Origin: Tsuneonella sp. CC-YZS046
GTDB taxonomy: Bacteria; Pseudomonadota; Alphaproteobacteria; Sphingomonadales; Sphingomonadaceae
Assembly (NCBI RefSeq): GCF_035581365.1
Contig: NZ_CP141590.1
Coordinates: 558,001 to 622,000 of the forward strand
Length of the DNA: 64,000 nt
Reading direction: 5' to 3'
The notes under the pieces were generated by a model that saw only the letters and a list, made by a program, of their open reading frames with translations, did not search any database and was not told where the DNA came from. Both the position numbers and the translations under genes were made by a program. Shown here piece after piece: positions 37,365-45,780 of this stretch (its first letter is position 1; every line of letters begins with the position of its first letter).

Positions 37365-37775
37365 GTTCGCTTCCGTTCGTCAAGAGCCGGCAGGGCACAG
37401 GACGGCATATAATTGCTAATAGATTGCAATAGCAAGACAGAAATCTCGTTCAGTGTGATCGAAGGGGGGCGAGAAGGATTTTCCTACATCGCGCAAATCT
37501 GGCTTATCCCGAGGGATGCGACGCAGAACATCCGCGCCCTCGCCCGTCGCTCTTTTCCCAGCAGGACGACTCTGGGAGAAGCGCCCCTTGCGAAAGGTCA
37601 CACTCGATGCGCGCTGGCTTTACGCCATGGTGCGGCCGTTTACCGCGCGCAAGCGGCGCGCGCAGGCCGAAATCGCAATGCACATTTCCGGCGTTCTGCG
37701 TCAACCGGCCGGGATGGCGAGCGGGGCGGAAATGACGGGGCAGGGCGAAGGATGATGGACGTTCCCCGCCGCCCG
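37365..37775. other. Non-coding gap upstream of the DUF2061 gene
   Basis: This 411-base stretch separates two leftward genes. The left end is AT-rich with a near-repeat (ATTGCTAATAG, ATTGCAATAG), probably the DUF2061 promoter. Open frames of 60-160 codons exist on both strands, but none has a good ribosome site or a recognisable protein pattern. I see nothing else in it. Confidence 0.5.
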
Positions 37776-38210
37776 TCACTCCCCCTGCGTCATCTCCGCG
37801 ATCACTTCCGCGCCGGTCTTGCGGGTGGTCGCTTCGGTGAAATGGTAATAGGGTGGCTGCTGGTCCACGAAGATTTCGCTGGTCAGCGTGAAGCCGTCCG
37901 CGCCGGGAAAGAACCCGGCGAGGCAGGCATAGCTGCCCGCGGGCTTGTAGAAATAGAACAGATGGGTGCCGCAGCGGCGGCAGAAGCCGCGCTCCGCCCA
38001 TTCAGACGAGGCATAGCGGGTGACATGCTCCGCTCCCCCGATCTCCAGCTCCCTTCCGGCGGGCAGGGCGATGAAAGGCCCGCCGCCCCAGGTCCGGCAC
38101 ATGGTGCAGTGGCAGGCGTCGAGGTGCGGTTCGGCCGGGGTGGCGCGCAGCGTGACCGCGCCGCACAGGCATTGTCCTTCAAGCGGGGTGGCGCGGGCAG
38201 TCTCGCTCAT
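37776..38210 (-). CDS. GFA-family zinc protein (CENP-V/GFA domain)
   Basis: The 144-residue protein has the GFA zinc ligands in order: CLCGAV near 15, CHCTMC near 34 and CRRCGTHLFYF near 77. The family was named for glutathione-dependent formaldehyde activation, but most members have no proven reaction. It ends with TGAEVIAEMTQGE. A second GFA protein lies 0.6 kb away on the opposite strand. Confidence 0.88.
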   Translation of the reverse strand: MSETARATPLEGQCLCGAVTLRATPAEPHLDACHCTMCRTWGGGPFIALPAGRELEIGGAEHVTRYASSEWAERGFCRRCGTHLFYFYKPAGSYACLAGFFPGADGFTLTSEIFVDQQPPYYHFTEATTRKTGAEVIAEMTQGE

Positions 38211-38327
38211 GCTTCGCTTCCTTCCGAGTCTCCGGGCGGTGAGCATCACCCCTTTGCCCCCGGCGGGCAAGGCGAATGGGACCGGCGCGGGCTTGTCTGC
38301 GCCGCGCGGCGGGCGCATGAAGGGGCC

Positions 38328-38783
38328 ATGATCCGCAAGCCCGCTTTCGCCGCATCGCTCGCCCTGCTGCTCTCTGCCTGCCAGTCCGGCGTGAAGCAAG
38401 ATCCCGCCGACGGCAATGTGCCGGGCGACAGCGCCTCCACCCGGCCCTATGACGGGATCGCGGAAGGGGAGACGGTGCGCTTTACCGGCACCGAGCCGTT
38501 CTGGGGCGGGCAGGCCACCGGCACCGTGCTCAATTACTCCACGCCCGAGAAGCCCGATGGGCAGACCATCACGGTGGAGCGGTTCGCCGGGCGCAACGGC
38601 GTTTCCTTCACCGGCAAGCTGGAAGGGGAGAGCTTTTCGCTGGCGGTCACGCCCGGCCAATGCAGCGATGGCATGTCCGACCGGGCCTATCCCTTCCATG
38701 CCACGCTGCGCGTGGGAGACGGGATTCGCAGCGGCTGCGCCTGGACGGAAAAGCAGCCCTTCACCGGCGAGGCGCATCCATGA
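38328..38783 (+). CDS. Lipoprotein with COG3650-like domain
   Basis: The 151-residue precursor has a lipobox (LLLSAC) with the lipid-carrying Cys at residue 18. The mature part has FTGTEPFWGGQATGTVLNY and, near 105, SLAVTPGQCSDGMSDRAYPFHA, a pattern seen in small secreted proteins of unknown function (COG3650-type). The stop overlaps the start of the next GFA gene. The longer frame upstream of ATG 38328 is a shadow of the minus-strand GFA gene. Confidence 0.78.
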   Translation: MIRKPAFAASLALLLSACQSGVKQDPADGNVPGDSASTRPYDGIAEGETVRFTGTEPFWGGQATGTVLNYSTPEKPDGQTITVERFAGRNGVSFTGKLEGESFSLAVTPGQCSDGMSDRAYPFHATLRVGDGIRSGCAWTEKQPFTGEAHP

Positions 38784-39202
38784 GCGGGGAGACAATTCGC
38801 GTCGCCGCCTGCCAATGCGGCCAGTTGAAGGCGCATTGCACTGGGGATGCCGCGCGCATTTCGATGTGCCATTGCCTTGCCTGCCAGCAGCGGACCGGCG
38901 CGCCATTCAGCGCCAACAGCCGCTTCCCGCGCGTCAATGTGCGGATCGAGGGGGAAAGCAGGCAATGGAGCCGGACCGCCGACACCGGCAATGGCGTGGC
39001 GCATCATTTCTGCCCGGACTGCGGCACCACGGTTTATTGGGATCTGGCGGGCTTCCCCGATGTGATCGCGGTGGCGAGCGGGCTGTTCGCGGACCCGGCC
39101 TATCCCGCACCCGCGATCTGCGTGTGGGAGCGGCATCGCCATCCCTGGACCGACCATATCGCCGCGCTGCCGATGCAGCGCTGGCCGGGCGCGCCGGGCT
39201 AG
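38780..39202 (+). CDS. GFA-family zinc protein (second copy)
   Basis: The 140-residue protein has zinc ligands CQCGQLKAHC near 11, CHCLACQQRTG near 30 and FCPDCGTTVYWD near 77. It is a different subgroup from the GFA protein at 37776: the spacing is similar but the flanking sequence is not. ATG 38780 overlaps the stop of the lipoprotein gene, so they are coupled. It ends MQRWPGAPG. The reaction is unknown. Confidence 0.88.
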   Translation: MSGETIRVAACQCGQLKAHCTGDAARISMCHCLACQQRTGAPFSANSRFPRVNVRIEGESRQWSRTADTGNGVAHHFCPDCGTTVYWDLAGFPDVIAVASGLFADPAYPAPAICVWERHRHPWTDHIAALPMQRWPGAPG

Positions 39203-39229
39203 ATTGACTGCAGAAGCGAGAGGGGTGCC

Positions 39230-39601
39230 ATGTTCAAGATATTGCTGTTCGTCAAACGCAAGGCCGGGCTGACGCGCGAGGAATTCATCGACTATTACGA
39301 GAACGGGCATGTCCCGCTGGTGCGCGGCAAGGTGCCGCCCGCCCGGCTCTATCGCCGCAATTACGTGATGGAAGGCGCGGAGGTGAGCGGCATCGCCGGG
39401 GCCTCGGCGGTGGCGCTCGGCTTCGATTGCGTCAGCGAGATCGGCTTCGCCACGCGGGCGGAAGCGGAGGAGCATATCGCGGCCTATCTCGACCCGGCGA
39501 ACAATCCCGAAATCGTGGCCGACGAGAACAATTTCATCGAGCCGGGCGGGCTGACCTTCGTGCTGGTGGAGCCGCGCCAGACCGCCGATTACTCTGGTTG
39601 A
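39230..39601 (+). CDS. EthD-domain protein
   Basis: The 123-residue protein is a dimeric alpha/beta-barrel type protein: MFKILLFVKRKAGLTREEFIDYYENGHVPL at the start is the EthD signature, with RRNYV and CVSEIGFATRAEAEEH later. EthD-type proteins accompany monooxygenase or polyketide-type pathways, but this one stands apart from the P450. A GAGAGGGGT ribosome site precedes ATG 39230. Confidence 0.87.
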   Translation: MFKILLFVKRKAGLTREEFIDYYENGHVPLVRGKVPPARLYRRNYVMEGAEVSGIAGASAVALGFDCVSEIGFATRAEAEEHIAAYLDPANNPEIVADENNFIEPGGLTFVLVEPRQTADYSG

Positions 39602-39699
39602 CGGGGCCGAGGAGAGGGGGCCGTCAGCGCGGTTTACCTGCGGCGCGGTAAACGATACGCTGCGGTTTCATCTGCAACAGTTCAATTAAGGGGATTCCG

Positions 39700-40317
39700 A
39701 TGCGACTTGCCGGTTGGGTGGCTGTGCCGATTGCCTGCGCGATGCTTGCGCTGGCGGGTTGTGGAAGCAAGGGCGGCGAAGAGGCCGCGGGCGAAGCTGT
39801 CGCCGGGGATGCCGTCGCCGGGGCGGATGCCGCTTCGGACGAGACGGCTGCCGCTTCGCCGGAAGCCGCGGCCAGCCCCGCTGCGGATGGCGTGGCCGCT
39901 CCCACCGCCGCCCCGGCCGCGACGGAAACGCCCGCCGCCAAGCCCGCGGGCGGCGGGGGCGATCTCTCCGCCTATGTCGGGAAATGGCCGTTCGATGCGG
40001 TGAATGGCGTGACGTGGAACGACAATCCGGCGGTCAAGGCGGCGATCGACAAGACCGTCACGGATGCCGCCGTGCGCAAGGCGATCCATACGGTGGATGG
40101 CCCGGCCAGCACGATCGAGCTTTATCAGGGCAAGGTCGCATCCTGGTCGTGCGAGGCGCATAATTGCGGCGATCACCAGTGGAACGTGATGGTCGATCCC
40201 AAGAGCGGCGCGGCCGATGTCTGCTATCACAACGAAGCGAAGACGCCTGGCCAATCCCGCTGGTTCCTCGCGAGCGGGAAGGTGGAAACGCGCGCCGGAA
40301 ACTGTTCCACGGAATGA
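39700..40317 (+). CDS. Lipoprotein with Ala-rich linker and an Ivy-like CxxHNC loop
   Basis: The 205-residue precursor has a lipobox (LALAGC, Cys21) followed by a ~65-residue Ala/Pro/Glu-rich linker that would hold the C-terminal domain away from the membrane. That domain has VRKAIHTVDGPASTIELYQG and then SWSCEAHNCGDHQWNVMVDPKSG near 150. This resembles the CKPHDCG protruding loop of Ivy-type lysozyme inhibitors, which is followed by a similar V-M strand. The match is short, so inhibitor function is a hypothesis. Four cysteines in the mature domain suggest disulfides. Confidence 0.7.
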   Translation: MRLAGWVAVPIACAMLALAGCGSKGGEEAAGEAVAGDAVAGADAASDETAAASPEAAASPAADGVAAPTAAPAATETPAAKPAGGGGDLSAYVGKWPFDAVNGVTWNDNPAVKAAIDKTVTDAAVRKAIHTVDGPASTIELYQGKVASWSCEAHNCGDHQWNVMVDPKSGAADVCYHNEAKTPGQSRWFLASGKVETRAGNCSTE

Positions 40318-40413
40318 GAATTGCGGCGATCGAATAGAGAATTGCCGCATACTCTTTCCGTTCCGGGTAAAGCAGGATAGTTTCCGGCCCGGTTACTTGA
40401 AGGAGAGGGGTAG

Positions 40414-41139
40414 ATGATAAGGAATCTTTCGGCCGAATTCTTCGGCACATTCTGGCTGGTCTTCGGCGGTTGCGGGTCGGCGGTGCTGGCCGCGGCCTTC
40501 CCGGAACTGGGCATCGGCTTCGCGGGGGTATCCTTCGCCTTCGGCCTGACCGTGCTGACCATGGCCTATGCCGTGGGCGGCATTTCGGGCGGGCATTTCA
40601 ACCCCGCGGTTTCGCTGGGTCTGGCGCTCGCCAACCGCTTTTCCTGGGGGCATCTGGTGCCCTATTGGGCGGCCCAGGTGGCCGGCGCGATCGTGGCCGC
40701 GGCCGCGCTCTATGCCATCGCCTCGGGCAAGGCGGGCTTCGCTCCGGGCGGATTCGCATCCAACGGCTTTGGGGAGCTTTCGCCCGGCGGCTATTCGCTG
40801 CAGGCGGCCTTTCTGGTGGAAGTGATCCTCACCGCCGGCTTCCTGATCGTGATCCTGGGTTCCACATCCCGGGCGGCGCCCGCCGGTTTCGCCCCGCTGG
40901 CGATCGGTCTGGCGCTGACCCTGATCCACTTGGTGTCGATCCCGGTGACGAACACTTCGGTCAATCCGGCCCGTTCCACCGGCGTGGCGCTCTTCGCCAC
41001 GACCAATGCGATTCCGCAGCTCTGGCTGTTCTGGCTGGCGCCGCTGATCGGCGGCGCGCTCGGCGCGGCGATCTGGCGCTTCCTGCTGATGCCGGGTGAA
41101 TCGCCCGCTCACATCGCGCGGGATGAAACCGCCCATTGA
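40414..41139 (+). CDS. aqpZ: Aquaporin Z
   Basis: This 241-residue MIP channel moves water across the inner membrane. The two pore NPA motifs are HFNPAVSLG (N63) and NPARSTG (N184). The selectivity-filter residues fit a water-specific AqpZ: Phe in SFAFG, His in TLIHLVS, and Arg after the second NPA. A GGAGAGGGGT ribosome site precedes ATG 40414, and a strong terminator follows. Confidence 0.95.
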   Translation: MIRNLSAEFFGTFWLVFGGCGSAVLAAAFPELGIGFAGVSFAFGLTVLTMAYAVGGISGGHFNPAVSLGLALANRFSWGHLVPYWAAQVAGAIVAAAALYAIASGKAGFAPGGFASNGFGELSPGGYSLQAAFLVEVILTAGFLIVILGSTSRAAPAGFAPLAIGLALTLIHLVSIPVTNTSVNPARSTGVALFATTNAIPQLWLFWLAPLIGGALGAAIWRFLLMPGESPAHIARDETAH

Positions 41140-41150
41140 GCATCCGAGGG

Positions 41151-41178
41151 GGTGGGGAAGGGAGCTTCCCCGCCTTTT
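41151..41178 (+). terminator. Rho-independent terminator after aqpZ
   Basis: GGTGGGGAAG-GGAG-CTTCCCCGCC forms a 10-pair stem (one T-G wobble) followed by TTTTCA, 12 bases past the aqpZ stop. Confidence 0.85.
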
Positions 41179-41333
41179 CATTGCCTAGATGCAGGAACTC
41201 AGGGCATTTAGCGGCGTTGCTCTGCGTTGAGAGTTACGCTGATAGGGAAAACCGTGTCGCAGGGGTCTGGCAAAAATCCGTATCCGGGCAACGATCCGCT
41301 GGATCGCATCCCGGCAAATGAGGGACCGGACGT

Positions 41334-41732
41334 ATGACCGTGCGGCCTGTTTGCACGATCCTGCTGCTCGACGATGAGCCGCTTATCCTCATGGATCTGG
41401 AATTTGCGGCGCAGGATGAAGGATGCCGCAGCCTTTGCGCCACTACGGCCGGGCAGGCGCTTTCCTTCCTGGCTGGCGCGGAGCGGATCGACGTGGCTGT
41501 GCTCGATGTGACGTTGCAGAATGGCGAAACCTGCCTGCCGGTCGCGCGGGAGCTTCAGAGGCTGCGCATTCCCTATCTGCTCCATTCCGGCGATCTCGAC
41601 CGCCGCTACCAAACGGTGCGTGAGCTGGATTCGGAACTGATCGCCAAGCCCGCCTGCTCCTCCCGGGTTATCCGGCGGGCGATGAGCTATGTCGGGCAAC
41701 GGCCCGATATGCGGATAACCGGCGTGGATTGA
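41334..41732 (+). CDS. Stand-alone response-regulator receiver domain
   Basis: The 132-residue protein is a single CheY-like receiver. The acidic pocket is LLLDDEPL (D13, D14), the phospho-acceptor Asp is in VAVLDVTLQNG near 58, Ser in LLHSGD near 85, and the invariant Lys in IAKPACS near 104. No output domain or histidine kinase is adjacent. Such orphan receivers in alphaproteobacteria often belong to stress-response phosphorelays. The stop overlaps an ATG at 41729 that belongs to the next reading frame. Confidence 0.9.
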   Translation: MTVRPVCTILLLDDEPLILMDLEFAAQDEGCRSLCATTAGQALSFLAGAERIDVAVLDVTLQNGETCLPVARELQRLRIPYLLHSGDLDRRYQTVRELDSELIAKPACSSRVIRRAMSYVGQRPDMRITGVD

Positions 41733-41770
41733 TGTTTGCGGGCGGGATCGCAGCAGGTGGGAGAAGGATC

Positions 41771-42181
41771 ATGAAACTTGCTTTGGTGGTCGCGGGTTGC
41801 TCCTTTGCCCTGGCGGCAGGGTGCGCGCCCACTGCCGATGAGCCGCGCGAGGCGTCCATCGCGGACGGCCGCGAATGCTTCTGGCCGGGCGACGTCAATG
41901 GCTTCAACACTGTGCGGGACGCTGAATCCGGTTCCAACCGGATCATGGTGAGCGCGGGCGCAAATCGCCGCTTTCTGTTCGAGACTTTCGGTCCCTGCCC
42001 CGATCTGAACTTTGCGGAGAACATCGGCTTCGACCAGCACGGTTCGGGCCAGATTTGCCGGGGCGTGGATGTGACCCTGCTGGTGCCCGGCGTTACCGGC
42101 ACCCAGCGTTGCCCGGTCCGCATGATCCAAAGGCTGACCGAGGACGAGGCCAAGGCGCTGACCGCCCGGGCCAGGAAATAA
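41771..42181 (+). CDS. DUF6491-like lipoprotein
   Basis: The 136-residue precursor has a lipobox LAAGC and cysteines at GRECFWPGD, FGPCPDL, QICRGVD and TQRCPVR, giving a disulfide-rich mature domain. The layout (ECFW, then VNGF, then a Cys-Pro near 80) matches secreted sphingomonad proteins assigned to DUF6491, function unknown. I chose ATG 41771, which has a GGGAGAAGGAT ribosome site; a frame start at 41729 lacks one. Confidence 0.75.
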   Translation: MKLALVVAGCSFALAAGCAPTADEPREASIADGRECFWPGDVNGFNTVRDAESGSNRIMVSAGANRRFLFETFGPCPDLNFAENIGFDQHGSGQICRGVDVTLLVPGVTGTQRCPVRMIQRLTEDEAKALTARARK

Positions 42182-42196
42182 GCCCGGCCGCCGTCC

Positions 42197-42526
42197 GTGT
42201 TCGTTGCGGCCTATTGGTGGGAAGTGCATCCCGGAAAGGAAGAGCAGTTTCGCGCTGCCTGGCGCCGTGGAACCGAGCTCATCCGGGAAAGATACGGCAG
42301 CCTGGGCTCCCGCTTGCACCGGGAGGATCGCGACGATGGCGCAATCCGCTTCATCGGCGTCGCGGAATGGCCGGACCGGCAGACCTGGCGCAAGGCGTTC
42401 GATGCGAAGATGGTGTATGACGAGCCGGAAACCCGCGCGGCCTTCGTGGAGGCGATCAGCGATTGGGCGGAAGAGCCTCTCCTGCTGATGGAGATGACGG
42501 ACGATCTTCTGGATCGCAGCCCTTGA
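42197..42526 (+). CDS. Small ABM-like alpha/beta-barrel protein
   Basis: The 109-residue protein has the dimeric alpha/beta-barrel pattern of antibiotic-biosynthesis-monooxygenase-type proteins. VAAYWWEVHPGKEEQFRAAWR comes first, GSRLHREDRDDG and IRFIGVAEWPDRQTWRKAF in the middle, and a final LLLMEMTDDLL strand. It lacks assignable catalytic residues. The start is GTG 42197, close behind the lipoprotein gene, and the two may share a transcript. Confidence 0.65.
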   Translation: MFVAAYWWEVHPGKEEQFRAAWRRGTELIRERYGSLGSRLHREDRDDGAIRFIGVAEWPDRQTWRKAFDAKMVYDEPETRAAFVEAISDWAEEPLLLMEMTDDLLDRSP

Positions 42527-42623
42527 AACTTTCCGGAAAGAAGCATCGCAGAACGCTTGAGTCCGTAGCGAAAGCGGGCAAATAGGGAGCACTTACTATC
42601 TTCCCAGCCACAGGATATTTCCC

Positions 42624-43223
42624 ATGACCGAAGCCGTTCCGGCCTGGCTCGCCCAAGCCCTGCCCAATGCGCGCCCCGCCCATGCCGCCTTGACCGCGGC
42701 GAAGCTGGGGAGCGAGGGCTTGATCGGCAAGTCCGGCTTTCGCCTGACCAGCGTTGCCTTCGATCATGGGGAAGAACTCGATCCGTGCTTTACCGCGGAC
42801 GAGGAAGATGCGGTTGCACCGCCGCTGGAATGGACCACGCCTCCGCAAGGTGCGCTGGAGCTGGTGCTGGTGGTGGAGGATCCGGATGCGCCAGGCGGAA
42901 AACCGGCTTGCCACTGGCTGGTCTGGGGGCTTGCTGCGCAATTGGGCAAGCTGATGGAAGGCGAAACGCCGCCACGGGTCGGCAAGAATTCAAAACGCAA
43001 CAGCGAGTGGTTGCCGCCCGAGCCGCCGCATGAAGATGAGCCGCATGATTATGTGTTCCAGCTCTTCGCGCTGGATCTGCCCTTGACCTTGATGCCGGGC
43101 GCGACCCGTGAAGAATTGGTTAAGGCCATGGAAGGGCATGTGGTGGGCATCGCGATCCTCGCCGGCACCTATGCGCGCGCTGAAGATGACGAGGATTGGG
43201 ACGATGACGAGGATGGCGATTGA
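42624..43223 (+). CDS. PEBP/YbhB family protein
   Basis: The 199-residue protein has the phosphatidylethanolamine-binding/Raf-kinase-inhibitor fold: PPLEWTTPP near 73, the ligand-binding VVEDPDAPGGKPACHWLVWG near 87, and DYVFQLFALDLPL near 142. The C-terminus is a strongly acidic tail (DDEDWDDDEDGD) that is unusual for the family. The ligand is unknown. Confidence 0.88.
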   Translation: MTEAVPAWLAQALPNARPAHAALTAAKLGSEGLIGKSGFRLTSVAFDHGEELDPCFTADEEDAVAPPLEWTTPPQGALELVLVVEDPDAPGGKPACHWLVWGLAAQLGKLMEGETPPRVGKNSKRNSEWLPPEPPHEDEPHDYVFQLFALDLPLTLMPGATREELVKAMEGHVVGIAILAGTYARAEDDEDWDDDEDGD

Positions 43224-43234
43224 GCCCCTGCGGC

Positions 43235-43681
43235 TCAGCGCCGGGGCGTCCACCCCGGCGGAGCAAGGGTGAAGCCGGCGAAATCGAAGCCGGGCGCGAC
43301 CACGCAGGATACCAGCACGAAACCTGACCGGCCGCCGGGTTCCGGGTCCGCGGCTTGCCAGTGGGCGGCGGAGACCACGTGCTGGATGGCATGACCGGAA
43401 AGCAGGTCGGGGCCGAGGATGATGCTGTCGATCGGACCGCATTCCTGGGGGGCGGTGGACAGCCTCAGGCAGTCCCCGGCATGCCACAGCCAGATCTCCG
43501 CGGCATCCACCCGGTGCCAGTGGGATCTCTGGGACGCTTCGAGCAGAAAAAGAATCGCGGTGGCGGCCGCGCGTTCGCGATTGGTCGTCGGCGCGCGCCA
43601 TGTCTCGCGGAACCAGCCACCTTCCGGATGCGGCTTGAGCGCGAGTCGTTCGATCAGCTGCTTTGCGGTGAGGCCTTCCAT
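43235..43681 (-). CDS. DUF985 cupin protein
   Basis: The 148-residue protein belongs to the cupin_5/DUF985 group: LKPHPEGGWFRETWRA near 15, then SQRSHWHRVDAAEIWLWHAGD near 52 with the cupin histidines, VSAAHWQAA, and VVAPGFDFAGFTLAPPGW at the end. The function is unsettled. ATG 43681 gives the family length; the frame extends a little upstream. It is convergent with the PEBP gene. Confidence 0.87.
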   Translation of the reverse strand: MEGLTAKQLIERLALKPHPEGGWFRETWRAPTTNRERAAATAILFLLEASQRSHWHRVDAAEIWLWHAGDCLRLSTAPQECGPIDSIILGPDLLSGHAIQHVVSAAHWQAADPEPGGRSGFVLVSCVVAPGFDFAGFTLAPPGWTPRR

Positions 43682-43756
43682 CCGCGAAGTTTGCCCGGCA
43701 TGATGCCGGCTGGCCAGCACTTTAGGGCCAGGACCTGCTATCCGGGGGCAAAATCG

Positions 43757-45022
43757 ATGCGGGCGTTGTTATTTGCCGTGGCGCCGTTCCTGCTGGGCAT
43801 GATGGTTTCGGCTGGGGCTGGGGCGCAAACGCCCGAGCAGCTTGCCAGGGCCGCGCTCGAAGCCGCGCCGGTATGGGATGGCCACAACGATGTGCCGATC
43901 CAGTTGCGGGGCCGGTATCGCAACATGATCGGGGGCTTCGATTTCGAGGATACGACAGACACGGGCAGGGATGCTCCCACTGGCCAGGTGATGCATACCG
44001 ATCTCAAGCGCCTGCGCGAAGGCCATGTCGGCATGCAATTCTGGTCGGTCTTCGTATCGACCGAGCTGAAAGGAGCGGACGCGGTTCAGGCGGTGATCGA
44101 GCAGATCGATGTCACCCGGCGCCTGCTGGCGCGTTATCCCCGGGAGCTGCAGTTCGCGCGCAATTCCACGGAGGTCGAGCAGGCCGTCAAAAAGGGGCGC
44201 ATCGCCTCGCTGCTGGGCATGGAAGGCGGCCATTCGATCGGCTCCAGCCTTGCCGTGCTGCGCCAGATGCATGCGCTGGGCGTCCGCTACATGACGCTGA
44301 CCCATTCGAGCAACACGCCATGGGCCGACAGCGCCACGGACAAGCCCGAACATGACGGGCTGACCGATTTCGGCCGGGACGTGGTGCGCGAGATGAACCG
44401 CATCGGGATGCTGGTCGACCTCAGCCATGTCAGCGAGGCAACGATGCTCGATGCGCTGGAAGTTGCCCGTGCGCCTGTGATTTTCAGCCATTCGGGGGTG
44501 CGGGCGGTGAACGGCCATGCCCGCAATGTGCCGGACGGCGTCCTGCGGAAGCTGAAGGAGAATGGCGGGATCGTGATGGCGGTCGCCTTGCCGAGCTATG
44601 TGAGCGAGCCGGTGCGGAACTGGCTGGCCGATCGCGAGGCGGAAAGGAAGCGGCTGGAATCGCTATGGCTGGGGCAGCCTCAGGAGGTCGAAACCCGCCT
44701 TGCCCAATGGGTCGAAGTTCACCCCGAACCCAAGGCGACGATTGCGCAGCTGGCCGATCATATCGACCATATCCGGCAGGTGGCCGGGATCGACCATATC
44801 GGGGTGGGCGGCGACTATGACGGCATGGCGACCGGCCCGGAAGGGATGGAGGATGTTAGCGGCTATCCGGCGCTGTTCGCGGAACTGGCGCGGCGCGGCT
44901 ATACGCAGCCGGAACTTGAAAAGATCGCGAGCCGCAACATGATGCGGGTCCTGAAGGCGGCCGAAGCCTATGCCGCCGCCCATGCGGGCGATCCGCCGAT
45001 AGAAACTCCGGTGCCGGAGTAG
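43757..45022 (+). CDS. Membrane dipeptidase (M19), exported
   Basis: This 421-residue zinc dipeptidase begins with a signal peptide (cleavage after GAGAQ near 24). The metal ligands and motifs are VWDGHNDVP near 40, the bridging Glu in GMEGGHSIG near 156, HVS in LVDLSHVSE near 220, FSHSGVRAVNGHARNVPD near 240, and HIGVGGDYDGM near 353. It hydrolyses dipeptides, including D-amino-acid forms. The start at 43757 fits the signal peptide. Confidence 0.92.
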   Translation: MRALLFAVAPFLLGMMVSAGAGAQTPEQLARAALEAAPVWDGHNDVPIQLRGRYRNMIGGFDFEDTTDTGRDAPTGQVMHTDLKRLREGHVGMQFWSVFVSTELKGADAVQAVIEQIDVTRRLLARYPRELQFARNSTEVEQAVKKGRIASLLGMEGGHSIGSSLAVLRQMHALGVRYMTLTHSSNTPWADSATDKPEHDGLTDFGRDVVREMNRIGMLVDLSHVSEATMLDALEVARAPVIFSHSGVRAVNGHARNVPDGVLRKLKENGGIVMAVALPSYVSEPVRNWLADREAERKRLESLWLGQPQEVETRLAQWVEVHPEPKATIAQLADHIDHIRQVAGIDHIGVGGDYDGMATGPEGMEDVSGYPALFAELARRGYTQPELEKIASRNMMRVLKAAEAYAAAHAGDPPIETPVPE

Positions 45023-45033
45023 ATCGGGGCGGT

Positions 45034-45459
45034 TTACAGGCTTGCCAGGGTGGCAGGGTCGCGCTGCCCGTCATAAAAGCTGTCCAGGGCTTCGGCAAAG
45101 CAGGGCTGGTTCGGCCCCACCGCTTCGAACAACGTCATCGAACTGCGGAACTTCATCGCATCGATGGTACCGAAAATGGCGGCAGCGGATTTCCGGCTGC
45201 TCCAATCGAGCACGGCCTGCGTCGATTCCAGCAGGCGAGGGCCCAGTATCCTGTGCTCCAGATAGCGCTGGGCCTCCGGGGCGCCGGAAATCGCATAGAG
45301 GTAAGCCATTTGGCTATGGCCCAGGCCGCTGATCTGCGGAAAGACGAACCACATCCAATGGGTCTGCTTCCTGCCCGCGCGAAGCTCCGAAAGGGCGCGG
45401 GCATAGGTTCCGTCACGATCCTGCGCGGCGACGAACCGTTCGAGGCCGGGCGGTTCCAT
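45034..45459 (-). CDS. DUF1810 protein
   Basis: The 141-residue protein is a clear DUF1810 (NADAR-superfamily-like) member: LERFVAAQDRDGTYARALSELRAGRK, WMWFVFPQISGLG near 36, LGPRLLE near 72, and DAMKFRSSMTLFEAV near 99. The biological role is unknown. It is convergent with the dipeptidase gene. Confidence 0.88.
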   Translation of the reverse strand: MEPPGLERFVAAQDRDGTYARALSELRAGRKQTHWMWFVFPQISGLGHSQMAYLYAISGAPEAQRYLEHRILGPRLLESTQAVLDWSSRKSAAAIFGTIDAMKFRSSMTLFEAVGPNQPCFAEALDSFYDGQRDPATLASL

Positions 45460-45538
45460 GGATCGAGTCCTGTTTCGGGCGGATTCTGGGGGGCGGAAGG
45501 TGCAGGCATGGCCGGGCGGCTGACCCGCACCTTCCGGA

Positions 45539-45691
45539 TCAGAAGCTGATCGCGCCCGTTATCCAGATGATGGACAGCAGGGCGATCGCGAGGAGCGTGC
45601 TGATAATCAGCACCCAGCGGACGATGTGAGGGGTCGAGCCGCCACGGGCTTCGTCCGTTTCCACATGAATTTCCCCGCCCCGGTTTTCCAT
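45539..45691 (-). CDS. Single-helix small membrane protein
   Basis: The 50-residue protein has an acidic N-terminus (ENRGGEIHVETDEARGG) and one membrane helix (IVRWVLIISTLLAIALLSIIWITGA). ATG 45691 has a GAGGAT ribosome site at good spacing; a frame start at 45721 does not. Such short proteins are common in sphingomonads and unassigned. Confidence 0.7.
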   Translation of the reverse strand: MENRGGEIHVETDEARGGSTPHIVRWVLIISTLLAIALLSIIWITGAISF

Positions 45692-45780
45692 GATTGATCC
45701 TCCATAGTTCCCAACGGTCACCTGGACCCTGAGGAAACTACGTTCGACCGGGGCGAATGTTCCTGTCGCGGCAGCCGCGA

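Noticed and set aside
37516-37755. A 79-codon plus-strand frame in the gap before the GFA gene
   Set aside because: No ribosome site, no recognisable protein pattern, strongly basic composition as in random GC-rich frames.
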